This document shows, piece by piece, positions 1-9,600 of a stretch of 21,604 nt of DNA; positions within the stretch are counted from its first letter, which is position 1; each line of letters starts with the position of its first letter. The position numbers and the translations under genes are program-made. The notes under the pieces were generated by a model. The model did no database searches, was not told the origin of the DNA, and worked only from the letters and a program-made list of their open reading frames with translations. Source of the stretch: Coptodactyla brooksi (taxonomy: Eukaryota > Arthropoda > Insecta > Coleoptera > Scarabaeidae); NCBI GenBank assembly GCA_033557675.1, contig JAWQRM010000542.1:1-21604 (forward strand), given 5' to 3'.

Positions 1-13
1 ATATTATTTAAAG

Positions 14-369
14 GAAGATTGTGTTAAATAGAAATAGATCATTTCTATCTTAGCCAATTGAAAAGATTTTTTCGAATAACTCTAAAAAATCTACAGAATT
101 CTGGAGATTTTTAGTGCTTTCTAAATACCTATTTAGATTTTTAGATTTCTATGAAAGAGACTCTTTGTAGTTATTTAGAATTGCCCAAAACTGGTAAAAA
201 AGAACCATAAGGATCTAAAAAAATCTAAATTCATTTGAGCATTAATTTCTATAAAATATAATTACGTAAGATTAAGAAAAACTGTTTAAAATTCCTTAAA
301 ATTAAACCGTACATCGTGGCTAACCTTTTCTTTATAGTTTTATAACCATTTTAGACAGTGTTAGACACT
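14..369. repeat. Left copy of the AT-rich repeat, direct repeat of 3200-3557
   Basis: About 356 bases run collinear with 3200-3557 at roughly 94% identity counted by eye, beginning GAAGATTGTGTTAAATAGAA and ending TTTTAGACAGTGTTAGACACT. It lies in the same orientation as the main array. Confidence 0.85.
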
Positions 370-719
370 GCTTTCTCTATATAACTGCTTTTTTTAAATT
401 ATATGTGTTGAAAATATAAAATATATCCTAAATTTTCTATACAAACATTACGACTGTATTAAAATTTACAACTTTGACAGAAGTGAATTTATTTAGTAAC
501 ATAACCTATTTATAAATTTATTCGCCATAACATGAGATTTGGCAACAATGTTTATATACATGTCATAGTCTTTGAATGGCGAAAGTCGATTGTTGCTTTA
601 CAAGGACTATATATTGTTGTTTAGACAGGCTTTTAAATAAGCAGTATAAAAAGCATTTATATAGATATTTACGTGTTAAAATTAACAAAAAATCAAGTGA
701 AATAGTTACGAATAAAAGT

Positions 720-983
720 TAGGTTTGTTGGCAACACTGTAGGAGGGAATACTTTTTTATACCGTTGCCACACATTCTCACCGCGTGATTGCTGCACTTT
801 GCAAGTGCATTAAATAATACGCGACGGTAAAGACTGCAGCCAGCTGTCAATTTAACCTTTAAACGTAAATAACCAAAATCATCCGGCCGACACATGTGGG
901 AATAAACAGAAATAGTGCTCAGAGATGTTGCTCAACTGACCTTGATGACCTTGTGTGTAAGAAGACGAACGTTTTAGGTAAGT
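720..983 (+). promoter_or_regulatory. Promoter-like region and possible non-coding first exon with splice donor
   Basis: A TGGCAACACTG box (two changes from the Drosophila core-promoter Motif 1 consensus YGGTCACACTR) lies near 729. An inverted TGCACTT/AAGTGCA follows near 793-809, then two nuclear-receptor-type sites, and finally TTTTAG|GTAAGT with the donor at 977/978. ATGs in the putative exon are followed by early stops. The plus-strand direction is inferred from the donor. It may be chance. Confidence 0.3.
937..953 (-). promoter_or_regulatory. Direct repeat of nuclear-receptor half sites (DR3)
   Basis: The minus strand reads CAAGGTCATCAAGGTCA, which is two AGGTCA half sites three bases apart. 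The downstream one is preceded by TCA, as in FTZ-F1/ERR-type extended sites. It sits 25 bases before the putative splice donor. Confidence 0.4.
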
Positions 984-3199
984 TCTTTTATTATTTTATT
1001 TCTTGAAAGAGTGAAAATATATTTTAAAGTGCAAATAAATTTTGACAGCTTTTTTTGAAACCATATAGAAATCTGTATTTTAATTATCTACGACTACTAT
1101 AGATGGCGTTGTAAAATTCAAACGCAAATAAAACGAGGAACAGTAAATAAATCATCCTTTATTGATAGAACAATAGTCATTATTAATATGTTTTCTGGCA
1201 ACACTAAGCTTCGTAACAGGAAAATATCAGAAACGGGGAACGGAAACCGATAGTAGTAAAAACAAGGCGCATCCAGTACTTTGAGTATCTTTAGACACAT
1301 CGCGCCGCGACAATTTTTTCATTTTTTTTTTCTTTTTGCATTATCGTTAAATGCGAATTGTTCCCATTTCTTGTTTTGTTTTTTTTTAAATATATATTTT
1401 ATTACTCTGTAACAGATGTATATATGTATATATTTATATATGTACTTGAAAATAAAACACTTTATACGCATATATACATATAAAAATGAAAAAACATCTA
1501 TTCTTCTTTTCTTCTTTTAAGACAAAAGTAGGAATAATTAGTAGGACTTACGCTTATGGTATTTTTATAATCACTAACCGTATGATTTTTTTTTTTTTTC
1601 TTCACCTATAGCAACACAGTCACACTACTTACTACGTACACTTATTTTCATTTTATTATTTTTTTTTTCCTTTACTTAAATTTAAGATATATTTGGCATT
1701 AGTTAAAATCGAAACGGGAAGACAAACAATTTTTTTTCACCTTTAAAGAAAACTTAAGGAGGGCGTTTTTCCTTCTCGTCAGGTAGCGATTTTAGTAACA
1801 ATTTTTTTTTGATCACAACGATTTCTCCAGCCCCTACCCTTCTTAACGTAGAAAAGAAAAGGAAACGATCGCAATACAGGTGTTTATAAAATGGAAATGT
1901 GCATCGTCTTATTGTCTTCCGGACAAACGCGAAAGAAAGAATAAATAAACCCGGTAGAAAATAAATAGAGATTAAGTTAAAAGTTAAAATTAATTCGTTA
2001 GCGTTGCGTTTATGGTAGTAGGTCACAAAATTAAAAGTAAAAAAACGTTATGACATCTTGCTAAGTACGGGGGATGTCCCGGAAATAGAAATGGGATCAG
2101 TTTGTTAAGTAACAGAAAAGTAATTTCGGTTTTCCCAAATGCATAATTGAAAAAGATCATGTGTTGTATAAAGATTCTGCTAAAGAAACCGAAATTACTT
2201 TTGAAACAGCCTGATAATGAATTGCAGGTGTCCCAAATAAAATCTAACGTACTAAGTAACATTATAAGTAGGTACAAATTTTTCCGGGACTTAAAATTCC
2301 GTAACGTGCCTACCGTAAACGCAAAAAAAGTGTAAGAAACGGTTTACTACGTCCTCGTGTCTTGGAATACTATTAAAGGTTCCTATATTTAAACACTTTT
2401 TGTATATAAAAATTGCAAACACTACCTAGAGTCAGTTAGTTTTTTTTTTTATACATAATTTTTCATTTTTTAATTCTTCAATGCTTTTTTTTTTTTCTTT
2501 TGAAAGATCAACAATTTACAAATTTAGTCGCTCCGCCGCCGGGTACGTACCTAATCGAGCTAAATTCAACCGTATCGAGCTTTACCCGTCGGCGGAGTCA
2601 GTTTAACGGTTTAGATTTAACGCAATCACAGAGTTAAATCCCGTTCGACGAGTCGAACAGTTTCCCCTTCTCCCTTTTTTTTTTTATTTGTAAAGACAAA
2701 ACGAGTTCGGCTATACGTTCCTTTCTCTCCTTCCCTCTCAAGTGCGAAGTTATAACGTGAAAATCAACAACAATCGATAAAGTACAATAATATATCACAT
2801 TTTGCGTTAAGTACAAGAATCTAGAATTCAGTAACAGTTTACTTACGATGTAGTTTACAAACATGTGTCCTCTAAAGCTAAACGGAATCGTACGTAAGGA
2901 TTTGAAGATTTAACAATAGGTAGAACGACCGACGACAGCGTCTTTGTTTTTGCTTTTTAATTCTCTTTCGTCTTAACTATACACGACGCGTACACAATAG
3001 TTTTTCTCGTGTAGTTCGTACAGATAAAAGTTTTTGAACCGCTTCATGTCAATTCTAATTTAGAAGAAATTTAAATATTTTATGCAAAACACTTCGATGA
3101 TACTTTGATTTGTACTGTGGTAACCGAAATTGATAAATATTCAAAACAATTCAAAACAAAAAATTAGAGTGGATAAAAGCTTGTTACTGTTTTACTACT

Positions 3200-6085
3200 G
3201 AAGATTGTGTTAAATAGAAATACATCATTTCTATCTTAGCCAATTGAAAAGATTTTTTCGAATAACTCTAAAAAATCTTTACCAAATTCTGGAGATTTTT
3301 AGTGCTTCCTAAATACCTATTTAGATTTTTAGATTTCTATGAAAGAGACTCTTTGTAGTTATTTAGAATTGCCCAAAACTAGTAAAAAAGAACCATAAGG
3401 GCTTAAAAAAATCTAAATTCATTAGAACATTAATTTCTAGAATATATAATTATGTAAGATTAAGCAAAACTGTTTAAAATTCCTTAAAATTAAACTGTAC
3501 ATCGTGCCTAACCTTTTTTTTATAGTTTTGTAACCATTTTAGACAGTGTTAGACACTTCTAACAATATAATGACTTATATTGTTGACACAATATAAATAT
3601 AAAGACCTTAGACGAATGCATATAATAGATCATTTCTATTTTATGTAAACTTGAATGGTGTTTAGACAATTTTAGACAGCTGCATATACAGTTACAATGA
3701 TCAATTACCTTTTCATATTATCTCCATATAATTTAGACGACAAGTTGTCTGAAACAATGAAAAGGATTCTTTGCAATTGTTCGGGATGTTCCAAAATTGT
3801 TAAAAATGAACTAGAAAGGTCTAAAAAATTCTAAATTTATCTAACATTTATAAATGAAAACCTCAAACAATCTTTACAAAATTCTGAAAACGATTATGTC
3901 GTACTTTTTAGATACTTAAATAGAACAGTTTTATGTAGATTTGAACATGTTTTAAACAATCTCAGACAGTTGCACGTATAGTTACAACATCTAATCACCT
4001 TTTTAGATTATCTCTACATAGTTTAGACAATAAATTGACCCTAAACAATGAAAGAGATTCTTTGTAATTATTTAAAATTGTCCAAAGTTATTAAGAAGCA
4101 ACCATAAGGGCCTAAAAAATTCTAAACTCATTTGAACATTAATTTCTATAATATATAATTACGTTAAATTAAGGAAAACTGCTTAAAATTCCTTCAAATT
4201 AAATAGTTCGTCATGCCTACTATTTTCTAGGTTTTATTAACCCTCTTTTTTGTAGTACTTTGTAAATATGTACTTAAATAAAACAGTTTTATGCAGATTT
4301 TAATGGTTTTTAGACAATTTTAGACAGCTGCATATACATTTACAACTGCTAATTACGCTTTTATATTATCTCCACATAATTTAGACAATAAGTTGTCTGA
4401 AACAACGAAAAGGATTCTTTGTGGTTATTTAGAATTGTCCAGAGCTATTAAAAAAAAGAACCATAAAAGTCTAAAAAATTCTTCGACTTTAGACGAATGC
4501 ATATAATAGATCATTTCTATTTTAGCCAATTGAAAAAATCCTTTCGAATAACTCTAAAAATCTTTACTGAATTGTGGAGATTTTTAGTACTTTCTAAATA
4601 CTTAAATTGAAAAGTTTTATATAGATTTGAATAGTGTTTAGACAATTTTAGACAGCTGCATATACAGTTACAATGATCAATCACCTTTTCATATTATCTC
4701 CATATAATTTAGACAACAAGTTGTCTGAAACAATGAAAAGGATTCTTTGCAATTGTTCGGGGTTTTCCAAAATTGTTAAAACTGAACCAGAATGGTCTAA
4801 AAAAATTCTTAATTGATCTGAAATTTAGAATTGAAAAGATCATTTTGAATAACCTCAAACAATATTTACAGAATTCTGCAAACAATTATGTAGTACTTTC
4901 TAAATACTCAAATAGAACAGTTTTATACAGATTTGAATGATTTTTAGACAATTTTAGACAGCTGCATAAACAATTCCAACTGTTAATTATTTTTTAATTG
5001 TTTTTATAGCACCTCTACATAGTTTAGACAATAACTTGTCTGAAACAACGAAAAAGATTCTTTGTAGTTATTTAGAATTGTCCAAAGGTATTAAAAAAAA
5101 GAACCATAAGGGTCTAAAAAATTCTAAACTCATTTGAATACTAATTTCTATAATATATAAATGCGCACGATTAATGAAAACTGCTTAAAATTCCTTAAAA
5201 TTAAACCGTAGATTGTGTCTAACGTTTTTCTGTAATTTGTTAACCTTTTTAGACAATGTTAGGCACTTTCAACAATATAAATACTTGGACTTTAGACAAA
5301 TGCATAGAATAGATAATTTCTATTCTAGCCAATTGAAATGATTTTTAATGCTTTTTAAATGTTAAGTTGAAAAGTTTTATGTACACTTGAATGGTTTTTA
5401 GACAATTTTAGACAGCTGCATATACAATTACAACTGCCAATCGACTTCTCATATTATCTCCATATAATTTAGACAACAAGTTAAAAACGAACCAGAAAGG
5501 TCTAAAAACTCTAAATTGACCTAACATTTAGAATTGAAAATGATCTTTTGAATAACTTCAAACAATCTTTAGAGAAATTTGAAAACAATTATGCTGTACT
5601 CCCTAAATACATTAAATATTACTTTCTAAAAGCAGATTTAAGTAAATTTGAATGGTTTTTAGACAATTTTAGACAGCTGCATATATAATTACAACTGTGA
5701 ATCACGTGTTTATATTATTTCTACATAAGTTAGACAATAAGTTGTCTGAAACAACGAAAAAGATTCTTTGTAGTTATTTAGAATTGTCCAAAGCTATTAA
5801 AAAAAGAACCTTAAGGGTCTAAAAAATTCTAAATTCATTTGAATATTCATTTCTATACTATATAATTGCATAGGATTAATGAAAACTGCTTAAAATTCAT
5901 TAAAATTGAACTGTACATCGTGCCTAACCTTTTCTTTTGTAATTTTACAACCTTTTTAGACACTTTCAACAATATAAACATTTTGAACTTTAGACGAATG
6001 CATATAACAGATTATTTCTATTTTAGCCATTTGAAAAGATCTTTTCGAATAACTGTAACGAATCTTTACTACATTCTGGTGATTT
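3200..6085. repeat. Tandem/dispersed ~300-bp AT-rich repeat array (TTTTAGACAATTTTAGACAGCTG family)
   Basis: The landmark TTTAGACAATTTTAGACAGCTGCATAT, or a close variant, starts near 3661, 3953, 4308, 4636, 4942, 5396 and 5656, so spacing is about 260-450 bp. Two or three diverged monomer types alternate: one with TCGGGxTTTTCCAAAATTGTTAAAA, one with AACCATAAGGGxCTAAAAAATTC, and a third block with AGACGAATGCATATAATAGATCATTTC. Most complete units have a dyad AGACAAyAAGTTGTCT. No coding capacity is seen. It is satellite-like, or a decayed non-autonomous element that expanded locally. Confidence 0.85.
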
Positions 6086-6369
6086 GTGATGGTTCAGACC
6101 AAAATTGTGAAAAAATAAGTAGAGTTCAAACGATTCCAAATTACGGGAAACGCAAAGAAAAGCAATTTTCGAGAAATCGAACATTTTTGATAGTTTGGTG
6201 GGTAGGCGTGCCAAGTTTTCAAGTACGTGACGTTCAAAAACTTTCTCCCGACGAACGTAACGGACGTGATTCTTATTTATTATTAGGGGAGTCCCGGGGG
6301 GGAAGTAAACTATTACTAAACGTAGAATTCACTTGCGGAAAATCCGTACGGGGAAAACGTCCGCGCGTT
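6086..6369 (-). other. Tomosyn 3' UTR, proximal unique part
   Basis: Unique sequence of intermediate G+C follows the stop codon and ends where the AT-rich repeat array begins near 6085. It holds the AATAAA at 6276-6281. The UTR end is not defined by sequence alone. Confidence 0.5.
6276..6281 (-). terminator. Candidate tomosyn polyadenylation signal AATAAA
   Basis: The plus strand reads TTTATT here, so the minus strand has AATAAA about 90 bases past the tomosyn stop codon, within unique sequence. This would give a short 3' UTR. Further AATAAA copies exist farther left (for example at 1158-1163), so a longer UTR cannot be excluded. Confidence 0.4.
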
Positions 6370-6623
6370 TTACAGTTGGTACCACTTCTTGTCTTTGTAT
6401 TTAAGCATCAGCTCGTGCGCCGTCGACGCGTAATTTTCCGCCTCGTTCCGCATCCTCTCCGCGTTCTCCTCGAGCCTGTTCAACTTGTCCCCCCTCTCCA
6501 TGGCGAGCTTGTGCGCGCGACTAATTTCGCTGGTCGAGGAGTGCACCCTCGAGTTGAGGTCCTGGACTCCACCGGGAATGTGCTTCGCGATCGTTTTGTT
6601 GGCTTTTCCGCTCGCCTCGCCAA
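6370..6623 (-). CDS. Tomosyn: Tomosyn last coding exon: R-SNARE motif and stop
   Basis: The exon is 254 bp from acceptor AAATTTTTCAG to TAA (stop at 6370-6372). After GEASGKANKTIAKHIPGGVQ it encodes an amphipathic helix with heptad spacing. This contains AMERGDKLNRLEE, whose Arg aligns with the zero-layer Arg of synaptobrevin (LERDQKL), and it ends HELMLKYKDKKWYQL. There is no transmembrane segment, which agrees with tomosyn being a soluble decoy R-SNARE. Length and terminus match the family. A long plus-strand open frame over the same bases is only its shadow. Confidence 0.97.
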
Positions 6624-9600
6624 CTGAAAAATTTCCTTGCTCGTAAAAAGTTTAATGCGGTTAAGCGACTAACTTACATAATTCTTCTCTGTCCAACGAT
6701 CTCACGCCTCCGCCGAACAGTCCTTTGAAGAAACCCTCTTTCGGGGCTTCCGGCATTTCCGCCGTCACGTACAGCTCCCCTAGCATCTCCGGCAAATCCG
6801 TACTGTAAAGGAAAAAGAAGAAAAATTAACTCTCCACGTAAGAAAACAACCTTTCGCTACGTTACCAAAAATCTGCGCACAACGTGAACTTTTGCAGCTC
6901 CGAGGGCGAACACAAGTACAGACCGTGACCGCGATTGCTAAAGCAGAACGTCCTCGCGGTCCTGAAAGAACACCCCGTCAACTTAACGTTTCCGGTACGC
7001 GGACGTAGAAGTGGAAATTCATGCACAGAAACACACAGGAGACGATAGCATGCGTTAAAGAAACGAAAAAAAAAAAAACGAAAAAGGACAAGTCTCGTGT
7101 CGGGTGCAATTTTGGAAATAAAAATGCAGCAAGCCAATCGTTGGGGGTGTTTGGTGCTGAACACGACTGTCTTTATTTTACTCGGGGGGCACCTAGTCCA
7201 ATGTACCTGGTCGACAAATTAAACGTTCTCACGTTCGATAACGCGTTTTTGCGTTTGGCAACGCGCCCCGCCGGTTCTCGCAAGTTAGAGCTAAAAAAAC
7301 GAGAGCAACAAACAATGTACGGACACATCACTCGAACGCTAAGTAACGAGGACCACAATCTACGGCACAAAATCATCGAATAGGAGCAAAAACGTTAATA
7401 ACAATGATGTCATGGTATATATATGACGTAAAGGCTAAGAAATTAAAAGAAAGAAATTCAAATTTATGATTTGATCAAGAGCAAGGGTTAGATTTGAACA
7501 GTTTTTAGACAATTTTTCTGTTATACAATTACAACAGCCACTTTTTCATATCATTTTTCATATCATAAAATATTCTCTGATGGTTTTTAGACAATTTTAG
7601 ACAGCTGCATATACAATTGCCAATCACCGTTTCATATTATCTCTATGTAATTTAGACAATACATTGTCTGAAACAATGAAAAAAATTCTCTGCAATTATT
7701 CAGGATTTTCCAAAACTATTAAAAATTAATCAGAAAAGTGTAAAAAATTCTAAATTGATCTAAGATTTGGAATTGAAAAGATCTTTTTGGATAACCTTAA
7801 ACAATCTTGACTGAATACTGAAAACAATTCTGTAGTACTTTCTAAATACTTAAATAGAACAGTTTTATGTAAATTTTAATGATTTTTAGACAGTTTTAGA
7901 CAGTTGCATATATAGTTACAACATCTAATCACCTTTTTATATTATTTATACATAATTTATGTAATATATTGCCTAAAACAATTAAAGAGTTTCTTTGTAA
8001 TTATTTATAATTGTCCAAAACTGTTAAAAAAGCACCATCAGGGACTAAAAAATTCTTTAGACCCGAAAATAAAAATTCTGCCAAGTAAAGATTTAGTGTT
8101 TCAAAACCTTGCTGATGATCACCACTGATTCGCTTTTCGTTTTCGCTGAAAATCAAAAACATAAGCGATTATCGAAAAACAAAACGTTACCAACAGAAAC
8201 AAAGAAAAGTAAAATAAAAAGTGTTTTCTTTTGGACATTACTCTTACGGATGGGGGGGAGGAGCGTTTGTCTCAAACTTACTGATCTGTATCCTCGTTTA
8301 TAATCAGTTGTTGGCCCCATATCGACAACATGGGGTCTACAATGCCTTTCTTAGACTGTGTCTGGAAGCTAAGACATAGCAAGGTAGATTAGAAGCAGAA
8401 TTAATCCTCCGGGACGAAATTGGCGACAACCTGCTTCTCTCAAAAATGTACCTTGGTTTAAAAAATAACGTTTTTCTATGCTAAATGATTTTTTTTATCG
8501 CCGGTCAACGTGGTGTTTTAGTTTTGATGTACTACGGTCATAGTAGGTCATAAAATACACATGCTCTATAGATCGAATGGTTCGGTAAAGAGCCCAAGGC
8601 TAAAAGAGTGCGGCGCAGCTATCGTGAGTTTTCTGATCGGAAAAATTCAACGAAGAAAAACTTCTCGCTGAAATCAGCCAATTCTTACCTTAATTCCGAC
8701 AGGGGCAGGAAGTCTATATCGATGAGGGGCCTCAGACTGGGCAAGCTGTACGCCATCAGGTGTCCGTTGGATACGAAACACACCAAACACACACTATCTG
8801 CAAATTACACATTAGTTTAGACGATTATAGACACCTTTGTGCAGTTTATATATACGCTAAAACCTTATTTTTAGATGAGTGCATCTTATCTTAAAGTATC
8901 TTAAACAATTTTGGACACATTTGGACTTTTATATAGCTTCAGACGGTTTTTAGACAATTTTAGACAGCTGCATATACAATTACAACTGCCAATCACCTTT
9001 TCATATTATCTCTATAAAATTTAAGAACTGAAGCAATGAAATAGATTCTCTACAATTATTCAGGATTTTCCAAAACTATTAAGAATGAACCAGAAAGGTC
9101 TAAAAAACTCTAAATTGAACTAACATTTAGAATTGAAAAGATCTTTTTGAATAACCTTAAACAATTAACAACAAACTTTCTAAATATTCAAATAGAATAG
9201 TTTTATGTAGATTTGAATGATTTTTAGACAATTTTAGACAGTTGCATATACAGTTACAACATCTACTTACTCTATTATATCATCTCTACATAATTTAGAC
9301 AATAAGTTGTCTGAAACAATGAAGAAGGTTCCTTGTAGTTATTCAGAATTGTCAAAAAGTATTAAAAAAGAACCATAAAACTTCAAAAAATTCTAAATTC
9401 ATTTGAATAGTAATTCATGCAATATATGATTGCATAAAATTTATGAAAGGTGCAAAAAAATTCCTTAAAACAAAACATCGTGTCTAACCTTCTTTCATTA
9501 TTTTATAACTGAATACAAAATCTAATCTAAAACCTAAAATCTAAAACTGAATCTTTTCAATTATAATAATTAAAAAGATCTTTTAGTTTAACTTAAAATA

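Larger units (their letters stand above)
370..3199. other. Unique 2.8-kb block between two repeat copies; no protein gene seen
   Basis: The block is non-repetitive, with homopolymer T runs (for example near 1320, 1589 and 1660), a TATATG-type simple repeat at about 1385-1480, and CpG-containing stretches near 2530-2600. Open frames are short and not gene-like. It could be a distal 3' UTR of tomosyn (minus-strand AATAAA at 1158-1163), a regulatory block, or the 5' end of a plus-strand transcript. None of these is proven. Confidence 0.5.

Noticed and set aside
3200..6085. CRISPR-like or telomeric array
   Set aside because: Units are about 300 bp, diverged and eukaryotic in context; TTAGAC-like words do not form a tandem hexamer array.
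5866..6627. 253-codon plus-strand open frame
   Set aside because: Its right part is the antisense of the tomosyn R-SNARE exon and its left part is repeat DNA; the minus-strand reading is the conserved one.
7021..7383. 120-codon plus-strand open frame inside an intron
   Set aside because: No recognisable domain, Lys-run start and no splice or promoter support; consistent with chance in a CpG-containing stretch.
8300..8420. Possible retroelement coding piece near the CCCCAT/ATGGGG inverted repeat
   Set aside because: Short frames with stops and no motif I can name.
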